A DNA stretch of 64,000 nt from JACPDI01 sp035463475 (GTDB taxonomy: Bacteria > Acidobacteriota > Vicinamibacteria > Vicinamibacterales > 2-12-FULL-66-21): the NCBI GenBank assembly GCA_035463475.1, contig DATHTE010000123.1, positions 1-64,000 on the forward strand. The letters are read 5' to 3'. The notes beneath the pieces were generated by a model. That model was not told where the DNA came from and ran no database searches. It saw only the letters and a program-made list of their open reading frames with translations. The position numbers and the translations under genes are program-made. Of the stretch, positions 9,013-19,377 are shown one piece after another (positions within the stretch are counted from its first letter, which is position 1; every line of letters starts with the position of its first letter).

Positions 9013-10242
9013 GTGCTCCCCTCCGACGCCCACCCGTTCGGCGTTGCGCACCGCGCCTGCGTCCAGTTCTCCGCCGTGTTCGGCACGCCATCGGCCGGCG
9101 TCTGTGTCGCGCCCGGACGCGTCAACCTGATTGGCGAGCACACCGACTACAACGAGGGGTTCGTCCTGCCGGCCGCGATCGATCGCGGAGTGGCGGTCGC
9201 GTACGCGCCGCGCGCCGACGGCCGCCTGCGGGCCTGGAGTTCGGCGTTCAACGAGCTGCGCGAGGCGCCGAACCGGGGGCAGTCACCGTTTTTCCCGGAA
9301 ATGGGAAAAACGGTGACTGTCCCCGTTTCCGGCTGGTTCGCGTACGTCGCGGGGGTCGCCTCGGCGCTGGCGGAGGCCGGACACGGCGTTCGCGGCGTGG
9401 ATCTCGCGATTCACTCGGATCTGCCGATTGGCTCCGGGCTGTCTTCGTCGGCGGCGCTCGAGGTGGCCGTGGCGCGCGCGCTCAGCGAGGCGAGCGGCAT
9501 CGCGTGGGACGCCGCCGCGATGGCGCGGCTGTGCCAGCGCGCCGAGAACGTGTTCGTGGGGGTCGCGTGCGGCATCATGGACCAGTTCGCCGCCGCGCTG
9601 TCGCAGCGCGGCGCCGCGTTGCTGCTGGACTGCCGCTCGCTCGCGATCGAGCGTGTGCCGATCCCGCGCGCGGCGGCGATCGTCGTGATCGACACCGCCG
9701 CGCCGCGCACGCTCGCCGCCAGCGCATACAATGACCGGCGCGCCGCGTGCGAGGAGGCGGTCGCCGGCATCCGCCGCCTCGCGCCCGGGGTTCGATCCTT
9801 GCGCGACGTCGACGCGGCGCTGCTCGCGGAGGCGCGCGACAGCCTCGACCCGACCGCGTGGCGCCGCGCCGCGCACGTGGTCGACGAGAACCGGCGGCCT
9901 CCCGCGATGGCCGCCGCCTTCGCCCGCGGCGACCTCGAGGAGGCCGGCGCGCTGATGAACGCTTCCCACGAGAGCCTGCGCACGTTGTACGAGGTGTCCT
10001 CGCCGGAACTGGACCTCGCCGTCGCCATCGCGCGGCGGCAGCCCGGGTGTCTGGGCGCGCGGATGACCGGCGCCGGCTTTGGCGGGTGCGCAATCGCGCT
10101 GGTTCGTGCGCCGGGCGCGTCGGCGGCCGCTGGCGCGATCCAGCGCGACTATCGGGCCGAGAGCGCGCGCGAGGGCCACGCGTTCGTCGTCACGCCCGCG
10201 CCGGGCGTGCAGCAACTGCCTTGCGCAGGTGGAGCGCCCTGA
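9013..10242 (+). CDS. galK: Galactokinase with a REP-derived insertion
   Basis: GHMP-family kinase of 409 residues that phosphorylates galactose to galactose 1-phosphate. The galactokinase signature PGRVNLIGEHTDYNEGF (residues 34-50), the ATP loop PIGSGLSSSAALE (138-150), GIMDQF and the C-terminal GARMTGAGFGGC are intact. Residues 88-104 are encoded by a perfect stem-loop repeat (9276-9324) that looks like an in-frame insertion into the loop before the conserved GWFAYVAGV segment. GTG 9013 is taken as the start because nothing better lies between it and the signature, but the ribosome site is poor. The stop shares one base (TGATG) with the next transporter gene. Confidence 0.92.
   Translation: MLPSDAHPFGVAHRACVQFSAVFGTPSAGVCVAPGRVNLIGEHTDYNEGFVLPAAIDRGVAVAYAPRADGRLRAWSSAFNELREAPNRGQSPFFPEMGKTVTVPVSGWFAYVAGVASALAEAGHGVRGVDLAIHSDLPIGSGLSSSAALEVAVARALSEASGIAWDAAAMARLCQRAENVFVGVACGIMDQFAAALSQRGAALLLDCRSLAIERVPIPRAAAIVVIDTAAPRTLAASAYNDRRAACEEAVAGIRRLAPGVRSLRDVDAALLAEARDSLDPTAWRRAAHVVDENRRPPAMAAAFARGDLEEAGALMNASHESLRTLYEVSSPELDLAVAIARRQPGCLGARMTGAGFGGCAIALVRAPGASAAAGAIQRDYRAESAREGHAFVVTPAPGVQQLPCAGGAP
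9276..9324. repeat. REP-like palindrome inside galK (family C)
   Basis: CAGTCACCGTTTTTCCC at 9280-9296 is a perfect inverted match of 9303-9319 around a six-base loop, extended by a G-run on the left and a C-run on the right. Two further, diverged members are at 53508-53555 and 56014-56077. The type resembles REP sequences spread by REP-associated tyrosine transposases, although no such transposase gene is in the window. Confidence 0.8.
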
Positions 10243-11912
10243 TGAACGTCTCTCCATTCGACTACGCCATCATCGCCGTCTATTTCGCCACCGTGCTCGG
10301 CATCGGCGTCGTGCTCAGAAAACGCATGCGGCGGAGCACCGACTTCCTGCTGGCCGGGCGGTCGATCCCGGCCTGGGCGGCCGGACTCGCGTTCATCGCG
10401 GCCAACCTGGGCGCCCAGGAAGTGATCGGGATGGCTGCGAGCGGCGCGAAGTACGGCTGGCTGACCAGCCACTTCTACTGGGTCGGGGCGATCCCCGCGA
10501 TGGCGTTCGTCGCCGTGTTCATGATGCCGTTCTACTACGGCTCGCGCGCGCGCAGCGTGCCGGAGTACCTCAAGCTCCGGTTCGACGAGAAGACGCGCAC
10601 ATTCAACGCGCTGTCCTTCGCGGCGATGACCGTCCTCTCGTCGGGCATCAGCATGTTCGCGATGGCGAAGCTGTTCAACCTGCTGCTCGGGTGGAACATG
10701 CACGCCAGCATCCTGCTCTCGGCCGTCGTCGTGCTCGGCTACATCGTGCTCGGTGGGCTGACGAGCGCGATCTACAACGAGGTGCTGCAGTTCTTCCTCA
10801 TTCTCGCGGGGTTCGTGCCGCTCGTGCTGATGGGGCTTCGCGACGTGGGGGGTTGGGACGGGATGGCCGCCCGCCTGCCGGAGGGGTTCACGCACGTCTG
10901 GGCGACCCTCGGCAGCCCCGCGGCCAACCCGATGGGGGTCGAGTGGTTCGGGATGGTCATGGGGCTCGGGTTCGTGCTCTCGTTCGGCTACTGGTGCACC
11001 GACTTCCTGGTCGTGCAGCGCGCGATGGCGGCCGACTCGATGAACGCCGCGCAGCGCACGCCGCTCATCGGCGCCGTCCCGAAGATGTTGTTTCCGTTCG
11101 TCGTGATCCTGCCGGGCCTGATCGCGATGGCGCTGACCCTCTCGCCCGCGCCAGGCACGCCGCCGCTGCTGCCGTCGCTGCCCGACGGCACGTACGACTA
11201 CAACATGGCCATCCCGTCGATGCTGGCCCGCTACTATCCCGCGGGGCTGCTCGGGCTCGGGCTGACCGCGCTGCTCGCGAGCTTCATGTCGGGGATGGCG
11301 GGCAACGTGACCGCCTTCAACACCGTGTGGACCTACGACCTGTACCAGGGGCACATCAACCCGCGCGCGAGCGACGCGCACTACCTGCGGATGGCGCGGG
11401 CGGCGACCGTCGGCGGCATCGCGCTGAGCGTCGCGACGGCGTACATCGCGATGCGCTTCAACAACATCATGGACATGCTGCAGCTCGTGTTCAGCTTCGT
11501 GAACGCGCCGCTGCTCGCGACCTTCCTCCTCGGCATGTTCTGGCGGCGCGCGACCGGCGACGGCGCGTTCTGGGGACTCGTGGCAGGCACGCTCGCCGCG
11601 GCCGTTCACTACGAGGTGACGAGCGTCGCGGCTAGCCACTCGCTCCTGCCGAAGCTCGCCGCGATGCACGTCTATCCTTCCGACATGGCGCAGAACTTCT
11701 GGGGAGCGATCTGGGCCTGGACCACCTGTTTTGTGCTGACCATCGCGATCAGCGTGGCCACGCGCCCGCGCCCGCGCGAGGAGCTGGCGGGGCTCGTCTA
11801 CGGTCTCACGGCGATGCCGGAGCACGGCCACGAGCCGTGGCACCGGCGTCCGGCCGTGCTCGCCATCGTCGTGCTCACCGTGACCCTCGCCCTCAACCTG
11901 TTGTTCTGGTAA
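10242..11912 (+). CDS. SSS-family sodium:sugar symporter
   Basis: Integral membrane protein of 556 residues with about 13-14 predicted helices. The SSS motifs TDFLLAGRSIPAWAAGLAF, NLGAQEVIGMAASGAKYGW and SFGYWCTDFLVVQRAM are present, and the last helix ends at the C-terminus (ALNLLFW). It brings in a sugar with sodium. The one-base overlap with galK (TGATG) points to galactose as substrate, by inference. It shares architecture with the symporter at 3810 but is clearly diverged, so the two likely serve different sugars. Confidence 0.9.
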   Translation: MNVSPFDYAIIAVYFATVLGIGVVLRKRMRRSTDFLLAGRSIPAWAAGLAFIAANLGAQEVIGMAASGAKYGWLTSHFYWVGAIPAMAFVAVFMMPFYYGSRARSVPEYLKLRFDEKTRTFNALSFAAMTVLSSGISMFAMAKLFNLLLGWNMHASILLSAVVVLGYIVLGGLTSAIYNEVLQFFLILAGFVPLVLMGLRDVGGWDGMAARLPEGFTHVWATLGSPAANPMGVEWFGMVMGLGFVLSFGYWCTDFLVVQRAMAADSMNAAQRTPLIGAVPKMLFPFVVILPGLIAMALTLSPAPGTPPLLPSLPDGTYDYNMAIPSMLARYYPAGLLGLGLTALLASFMSGMAGNVTAFNTVWTYDLYQGHINPRASDAHYLRMARAATVGGIALSVATAYIAMRFNNIMDMLQLVFSFVNAPLLATFLLGMFWRRATGDGAFWGLVAGTLAAAVHYEVTSVAASHSLLPKLAAMHVYPSDMAQNFWGAIWAWTTCFVLTIAISVATRPRPREELAGLVYGLTAMPEHGHEPWHRRPAVLAIVVLTVTLALNLLFW

Positions 11913-11921
11913 GGAGCCGAC

Positions 11922-14225
<2,304 letters not shown>

Positions 14226-14254
14226 GGGGCGCGCGACGCGTGGCGCGAGCGTGC

Positions 14255-14668
14255 TCACACGCGTCGCGAGGTGAGCGGCGAAACGCGCGCGATCTCGTCG
14301 AAGTCGCGGTCGTGGTGCAGGACCGTCAGGCCGTGCCGTAACGCGCAGGCCGCGATCAGGCAGTCGACGCCCGATCGAATCGTGACGCCAGCACGCCTGG
14401 CACTCCGATAGAGGTCCACCGCCTCATCGAACACGGAGGCACGGAGAGGAGACTCGACGAGGGGGAGCGCGTACATCGCCTCGCGTGCGGTCTGGAAGGC
14501 GCGCTCGTCGCGAAAGCCCTGCAGCACTTCCTGGACAACCGGCAGGCAGGTGACGATCTCCTCGAACTCGATCACCCGCTCGAGATGCAGCGTCGGCCTG
14601 GAGCGAAAGACTTCGACCCAGACCGACGTGTCAACGAGTACCACGCCGGCGGCTCCGATACACGCCAC
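14255..14668 (-). CDS. vapC: VapC-type PIN-domain toxin
   Basis: PIN-domain ribonuclease of up to 137 residues. Acidic residues expected in the active site are D13 (VLVDTSVW), E47 (VVQEVL), D102 (SGVDCLIAA) and D120 to D124 (HHDRDFDEIA). VapC toxins cut tRNA or rRNA when free of antitoxin. The frame can begin at GTG 14668, but GTG 14644 or 14641 would give a protein starting directly at the PIN core and a shorter overlap with vapB, as is common in such pairs. It lies on the strand opposite to the S9 peptidase, tail to tail. Confidence 0.88.
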   Translation of the reverse strand: MACIGAAGVVLVDTSVWVEVFRSRPTLHLERVIEFEEIVTCLPVVQEVLQGFRDERAFQTAREAMYALPLVESPLRASVFDEAVDLYRSARRAGVTIRSGVDCLIAACALRHGLTVLHHDRDFDEIARVSPLTSRRV

Positions 14669-14861
14669 GGTCCTCGCGGACCACGGACAGGTCTCCCTCC
14701 CACAGGCCGGAGCCGGCCAGCTCGAGGATGCGCCGCGCCTTCGCGCGCTGCACGAAATCGCGCAACGCGCGCTCCACCGCGCGGGAATAAGTCCGCTCGC
14801 CGCTCAAGCGCGTGGCCTCCTCGAGGAGCTCCTCATTCAGCACAAGATTTGTACGCTTCAT
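14631..14861 (-). CDS. vapB: VapB-type antitoxin
   Basis: Protein of 76 residues opening with MKRTNLVLNEELLEEATRL, the Arc/MetJ-like ribbon-helix-helix pattern of VapB antitoxins (VapB family of the MKRTN.. type). The N-terminal half binds operator DNA and the C-terminal half (RRILELAGSGLWEGDLSVV) is expected to wrap the toxin. It overlaps the following vapC frame, so the pair is cotranscribed with antitoxin first. An inverted repeat at the start codon suggests autoregulation. Confidence 0.88.
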   Translation of the reverse strand: MKRTNLVLNEELLEEATRLSGERTYSRAVERALRDFVQRAKARRILELAGSGLWEGDLSVVREDRGVYRSRRRGTR

Positions 14862-14862
14862 G

Positions 14863-14879
14863 TGTATGATGAGTATACA
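14863..14879 (-). promoter_or_regulatory. Probable vapBC operator and -10 region
   Basis: TGTAT and ATACA, seven bases apart, form an inverted repeat immediately upstream of the vapB start codon. On the minus strand TATACT at 14872-14877 could be the -10 box, giving a nearly leaderless transcript. A ribbon-helix-helix antitoxin binding here would repress its own operon. Confidence 0.5.
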
Positions 14880-14920
14880 ACAGGCGGCTCCGCAGCGCGC
14901 AAGCGACCCGCGAACGCCTT

Positions 14921-16591
14921 CTATTCGCGGATCGACGCGCTCGTCGTCGTGTCGCGGCGCGATCGCTTCTGCTTCTCGACCATCGCGGCGACGTCGGCGA
15001 GCAGCTGCTTCGCGTCGTACACGATCCCGTCCTTGATCGTGTACTTCACCCCGCCGATGCGCTCAGGCCGGCCGGTCTGATCGTTCAGCTTCACCGCCCC
15101 CGTGCCGTAGAGCACCTTCAGGTTCCTGAGCGGGTTCTGGTCCACGATCACCATGTCCGCCAGCAGTCCCGGCCGGACGACGCCGTACTCGATCGTTTTG
15201 CCCGCGGGCTCGTGGAGCGTGAGCGCGCCGTTGTAGGTGGCGGCCTGGATCACTTCCAGCGGGTGGAACCCAGCCTCCTGCAGCAGCTCCATCTCGTGCA
15301 CGTAGCCGAAGCCGTACGTGTTGTAGATGAACCCGGCGTCTGACCCGACCGTGACGCGCCCCCCCATCTTCTTGTAGTCGTTCAGCAGCCGGAACCACAC
15401 CTGGAAGAAGTTGCGCCAGGCGACCTCGTCCGCCGTGGTCCAGTCATAGAAGTACGCGCCGTGATTGGTGCGGTTGGGCACGTAGAAGTCCATGAGCGAC
15501 GGCAGGGTGTACCGCTCGTGCCAGTCCGCGTTGCGCAGCGCCATGACGTGCCGGCCCGCGGCGTACGCGGTCATCGTCGGATCGAACACCGTGCCCAGTT
15601 TCACGTGCGCCTGCAGGTACGCCTTCCACTCGTCGCTGCCGGGCGGGTAAATCTGGTCCCACAGGCGAGCCACCTGCCCGAACCGCATCTGCTCGTCGTC
15701 GTTGATCTGATCGACGGGCCAGGGCTGCACCACGTAGTCCTTGAGAAGCGCTTCGAAGTGCCCGTAGAAATGGGTAACGGTGCCGAGCCCGAGTTTCGCG
15801 GCGTCGAGCGCGTTCATCTGCGCGACGCCGGTCTGCTGGAGGTGCGCCGTCGTGCCGAGGCCGTGCTTCTTCGCCTCGTCGATGAGCGCCCCCATGATCT
15901 CCGGCCGGTGCGCCCCCAGCTTGAGGCCGTCGACGCCGTTCGCCGCCGCCCAGCGCACCCACTCGCGCGCCGCCTCGGGTGTCTCGATCGGCCCCTTGTC
16001 CCACCCGGTGCCCGGCCGCTGGTAGTTGACGATGCGCGGTGCGACGATCTCGTTGCGCGCGCCGCGCGCCTTGTCGCTCACGGTCGTCGGGTTGTCGGCG
16101 AGCGACACTCCACGGACGGTCGTCACGCCATGGGCGAGCCACAACTTGTAGGGATACTCGGCGTCCGGGTTCTTCGGCGCGCCGCCGGCATGCACGTGCG
16201 TGTCCACGAATCCCGGCAGGACATACATGCCGGTCGCGTCGATCTCGTGCTCAGGTTTGTCGGGCGGGCGATTGGGGCGCGGAGGCACCCCTGGCGTCCC
16301 TGCGCTCCTGATCGCGCGGATCCTGTTCTGCTCGACGACGATGTCCACTGGTCCGACGGGAGGGGCGCCCGTGCCGTCGATCAGGATGGCGCCGCGAATG
16401 ACGAGCGTCTTGAACGGGCCCTGACCCTCGTTCGCCCGGCGCGGCGGGGCGGGATTGAGAGAGCCCCCGCGGGGCGCGGGCTGCCGGGCCGCGGGCGTCT
16501 GCGCCGCGCGCAGCCCGCCGCGATCGGCGCCGGTGAACACGAACAACGAGGCGAACACGAGCGCCGCGGTCGCCATCCGGAACGGTGTCAT
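14921..16591 (-). CDS. Secreted metal-dependent amidohydrolase
   Basis: Protein of 556 residues with a signal peptide (residues 1-30). After a Pro-rich linker it shows the amidohydrolase pattern: beta-sandwich strand KTLVIRGAILIDGTGA, metal motif HVH (H132, H134 in GFVDTHVHAGG), K in DGLKLGAH, further His residues in TTAHLQQ and VTHFYGHFE, Asp in TVGSDAGF, and the closing RPGLLADMVIVDQNP. These enzymes hydrolyse C-N bonds of cyclic amides or dipeptides. It lies 16 bases after the aldose epimerase gene on the same strand, so the two probably share a transcript. Substrate unknown. Confidence 0.88.
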   Translation of the reverse strand: MTPFRMATAALVFASLFVFTGADRGGLRAAQTPAARQPAPRGGSLNPAPPRRANEGQGPFKTLVIRGAILIDGTGAPPVGPVDIVVEQNRIRAIRSAGTPGVPPRPNRPPDKPEHEIDATGMYVLPGFVDTHVHAGGAPKNPDAEYPYKLWLAHGVTTVRGVSLADNPTTVSDKARGARNEIVAPRIVNYQRPGTGWDKGPIETPEAAREWVRWAAANGVDGLKLGAHRPEIMGALIDEAKKHGLGTTAHLQQTGVAQMNALDAAKLGLGTVTHFYGHFEALLKDYVVQPWPVDQINDDEQMRFGQVARLWDQIYPPGSDEWKAYLQAHVKLGTVFDPTMTAYAAGRHVMALRNADWHERYTLPSLMDFYVPNRTNHGAYFYDWTTADEVAWRNFFQVWFRLLNDYKKMGGRVTVGSDAGFIYNTYGFGYVHEMELLQEAGFHPLEVIQAATYNGALTLHEPAGKTIEYGVVRPGLLADMVIVDQNPLRNLKVLYGTGAVKLNDQTGRPERIGGVKYTIKDGIVYDAKQLLADVAAMVEKQKRSRRDTTTSASIRE

Positions 16592-16607
16592 ACGGTCCTC
16601 CTCCGTG

Positions 16608-17798
16608 CTACTTTTCGACGCCGAAAGTGTAGATCGTTCGCGACGTGAACTCGTCCCCGGGGCGCAGTACCGTGGAAGGAAAGTGGTTCTGGTTCGGCGA
16701 ATCCGGGAAATGCTGGGTCTCGAGACACAGCCCGTAGTGCTTGCGGTACACGCGCCCGTCCTTGCCGGTGATCGTGCCGTCGAGGAAGTTCCCCGAGTAG
16801 AACTGCATGCCCGGTTCGGTCGTCTCGACCTCCAGCGTGCGGCCGGTAGTCGGCTCGATCAGTCGCGCGACCGGTTCCGGCGAGCCGCGGCGCTTCAGCA
16901 CGAAGTTGTGGTCGTAGCCGGGACCGTACTTCAGCTGCTGGTTGTCCTGCGTGATGCGGGCCCCAATCGCGGTCGGCTGCCGGAAGTCGAACGGCGTGCC
17001 GTCAACCGGCGCGAGTTCGCCGGTCGGGATCAGAGTGGCATCCACCGGCGTGTAGGAGTCCGCGTCGATCTGCAGCCGGTGATCGAGAATGTCACGGCTG
17101 CCCGCGCCCGCGAGGTTCCAGTAGCTATGGTGCGTCAGGTTGACGACCGTCGGCGCGTCCGTCGTGGCTTCGTAGTCGATGACGAGCTGGTTGCGATCGG
17201 TGAGCGTGTAGGTGACGCGCACGTCCAGGTTCCCGGGATAGCCTTCCTCGCCCGCCGCGCTCCTGCCGCTGAACACGACGCCGGCGTTGCGCGCATCGTG
17301 AAACGGCTCCGCCTTCCAGATGGCCTTGTCGAACCCTTTCATGCCGCCGTGCAGGTGGTTCGGGCCGTTGTTGGCCGCGAGCTGGTAGGTCTTGCCGTCG
17401 AGCGTGAAGCGCGCGCGAGCGATCCGGTTTGCGTAACGCCCGACGATCGCGCCGAAGTACGGGCTGTTGTTTCGCGCGTACTCCTCGGCGGTGGCGTATC
17501 CCAGGACGATGTCGTCGAAGTTCCCCTGCCGGTCGGGCGTGCGGAGGGAGATGATGATGCCGCCGTAGGTGATCGCGCGCACTTCGAGGCCGGTGGGGTT
17601 GGTGAGCGTGATGATCTCCACGGCTGCGCCGTCGATGGTACCAAATGGCGCACGGGCGGCGCGCGCGGAGGCCGCCGGCGTCGCCGGCGCTGGGGCGGCG
17701 GCCCGCTGAGAGTCGCTTCCGCCGCAGGCGAACTGGGCGAGGAGCGGCAGGGCGCAGGAGGCGAGTGTCAGCATCGCACGAACGCGCGAGATACGCAT
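16608..17798 (-). CDS. galM: Exported aldose 1-epimerase (mutarotase)
   Basis: Protein of 396 residues with an N-terminal export signal and a Cys at residue 25 (QFACGGS), so perhaps a lipoprotein, although the lipobox is not ideal. The galactose mutarotase core follows: GRYANRIARARF, NHLHGG (H150), NLTHHSYWNLAG (H224), GYDHNF (D296) and catalytic base E360 in LCLETQHFPDSPNQ. It interconverts alpha and beta anomers of sugars, here apparently outside the cytoplasm. It is divergent from the isomerase/GH127 pair and leads the amidohydrolase gene. Confidence 0.9.
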   Translation of the reverse strand: MRISRVRAMLTLASCALPLLAQFACGGSDSQRAAAPAPATPAASARAARAPFGTIDGAAVEIITLTNPTGLEVRAITYGGIIISLRTPDRQGNFDDIVLGYATAEEYARNNSPYFGAIVGRYANRIARARFTLDGKTYQLAANNGPNHLHGGMKGFDKAIWKAEPFHDARNAGVVFSGRSAAGEEGYPGNLDVRVTYTLTDRNQLVIDYEATTDAPTVVNLTHHSYWNLAGAGSRDILDHRLQIDADSYTPVDATLIPTGELAPVDGTPFDFRQPTAIGARITQDNQQLKYGPGYDHNFVLKRRGSPEPVARLIEPTTGRTLEVETTEPGMQFYSGNFLDGTITGKDGRVYRKHYGLCLETQHFPDSPNQNHFPSTVLRPGDEFTSRTIYTFGVEK

Positions 17799-17863
17799 GG
17801 CAGGCGGTCTCCAAGGGCCGCGCGGGCGCCGGCCGGCGCGCGGCAGGATATCAGAGTTTTTCG

Positions 17864-17885
17864 GGCGCGGTAACGTTCACGGGGC
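17864..17885. promoter_or_regulatory. Candidate second LacI-type operator (degenerate)
   Basis: Between the divergent galM and isomerase genes, AACGTTCACGG at 17872-17882 repeats the core and right arm of the perfect operator at 5707-5728. Over 22 positions about 16 agree, with the left arm poor. It could place the arabinoside genes in the same regulon. This is a weak match seen by eye. Confidence 0.3.
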
Positions 17886-17956
17886 GCTTCCGGCGCGCCG
17901 CGCGGCCGTGATAACGTGACGGGGCTTCTTTCCGCGCGGCGCCGGAGGCGCCCGGC

Positions 17957-19366
17957 ATGACGCCATCACCCGTCTTCGGTCTCATCGTCGGCAACCGGGG
18001 TTTCTTTCCGTCTCATCTGTGCTCGACCGGCCGCACCGATGTCCTCGGCGCGCTCGACCGCGAAGGCATGCGCGCCATCGCGCTTGCGCCCGACGCGACG
18101 CCGTACGGCGCGGTCGAGAGCCTGGCCGACGCCCGCGCCTGCGCCGACCTGTTCCGTGCGCACCGCGACGAGATCGACGGCATCATCGTCACGCTCCCGA
18201 ACTTCGGCGACGAGCGCGCGGTCGCGAACACGATCCGGTGGGCCGACCTCGGCGTGCCGGTGCTCGTGCACGCGTTCAGCGACGAAGGCGGCCGGATGTC
18301 GATCGAACACCGCCGTGACAGTTTCTGCGGGAAGATGTCCGTCTGCAACAACCTCCGGCAGTACGGCATCCCGTTCTCGCTGACCTCGCGGCACACATTC
18401 GCCCCGGCGGACCCGGGTTTCGGCGTCGATCTGCGCCGGTTCGCCGCGACCTGCCGCACAGTCAGGAGCCTCCGGCACGCGCGCCTGGGCGCCATCGGCG
18501 CCCGTCCCGCGGCGTTCAACACCGTGCGGTTCAGCGAGAAGCTCCTCGAGCGCGCCGGCGTGTCCGTCGAGACGCTCGACCTCTCGGAGATCCTCGGCAG
18601 GATCAACCGCATGACGGACACCGAGCCGCCGGTGAAGGAGAAGCTCGCCGCCATCCAGGCATACACGCAGGTCAAGGGGATCCCGACGCTGAGCCTCATG
18701 AAGATGGCCAAGCTCGGCGTGGCCATCGACCGCTGGATGCAGGAGCAGCAGCTCAACGCGACGGCGATCCAGTGCTGGACCGCGCTCGAGGAATTCTACG
18801 GGGTCGTGCCGTGCACGCTCATGAGCATGATGTCGAACTCGCTGCTGCCGAGCGCGTGCGAGACGGACGTGGCGGGGCTGGTCGGCATGTACGTGCTGCA
18901 GGCGGCCTCTGGCTCCCCAGCGGCGCTGCTCGACTGGAACAACAACTACGCCGACGATCCGGACAAGGGCGTGGTGTTCCACTGCTCGAACCTGCCGAAG
19001 GCGTTCTTCGGCGATCAGCGCATGGACTACCAGGAGATCATCGCGGGCACGGTGGGCAAGGAGAACACGTACGGCACGATCGTCGGCCGGATCGCGCCTG
19101 GCGCGTTCACCTACTGCCGCGTGTCCACCGACGATCTTGACGGCGTGATCACGTCGTACGTGGGCGAGGGCCGGTTCACCGACGATCGGCTCGAGACGTT
19201 CGGCGGGTATGGCGTCATCGAGATCCCGCGGTTCCAGGAACTGCTGCGGACGATCTGCCGGCGCGGCTTCGAGCACCACGTGGCCGCCACTCGCGCCTCG
19301 GTGGCCGAGGCGCTCGAGGACGCCTTCGACACGTACCTGGGATGGGACGTGTACCGGCACGCGTAG
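17957..19366 (+). CDS. L-fucose/L-arabinose isomerase-family protein
   Basis: Cytoplasmic protein of 469 residues of the FucI/AraA fold. Residues 5-170 form a Rossmann-like half (FGLIVGNRGFFPSHLC). The catalytic half carries E302 (ACETDVAG) and D326 (ALLDWNNN), spaced 24 residues as in E. coli FucI E337 and D361, and H342 (VFHCSN), fitting manganese ligands. It would isomerise an aldose to a ketose. Because GH127 follows after 12 bases and araB-araD lie upstream in the window, L-arabinose to L-ribulose is the likely reaction, but this is inference; L-fucose or another sugar is possible. It is shorter than FucI (about 590). Confidence 0.8.
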   Translation: MTPSPVFGLIVGNRGFFPSHLCSTGRTDVLGALDREGMRAIALAPDATPYGAVESLADARACADLFRAHRDEIDGIIVTLPNFGDERAVANTIRWADLGVPVLVHAFSDEGGRMSIEHRRDSFCGKMSVCNNLRQYGIPFSLTSRHTFAPADPGFGVDLRRFAATCRTVRSLRHARLGAIGARPAAFNTVRFSEKLLERAGVSVETLDLSEILGRINRMTDTEPPVKEKLAAIQAYTQVKGIPTLSLMKMAKLGVAIDRWMQEQQLNATAIQCWTALEEFYGVVPCTLMSMMSNSLLPSACETDVAGLVGMYVLQAASGSPAALLDWNNNYADDPDKGVVFHCSNLPKAFFGDQRMDYQEIIAGTVGKENTYGTIVGRIAPGAFTYCRVSTDDLDGVITSYVGEGRFTDDRLETFGGYGVIEIPRFQELLRTICRRGFEHHVAATRASVAEALEDAFDTYLGWDVYRHA

Positions 19367-19377
19367 CGGGGGTCACG

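Noticed and set aside
6440..9130. Long frame in another phase over the TonB receptor
   Set aside because: Shadow frame caused by high GC. The translation is Arg/Pro/Gly-rich and lacks a signal peptide or motifs.
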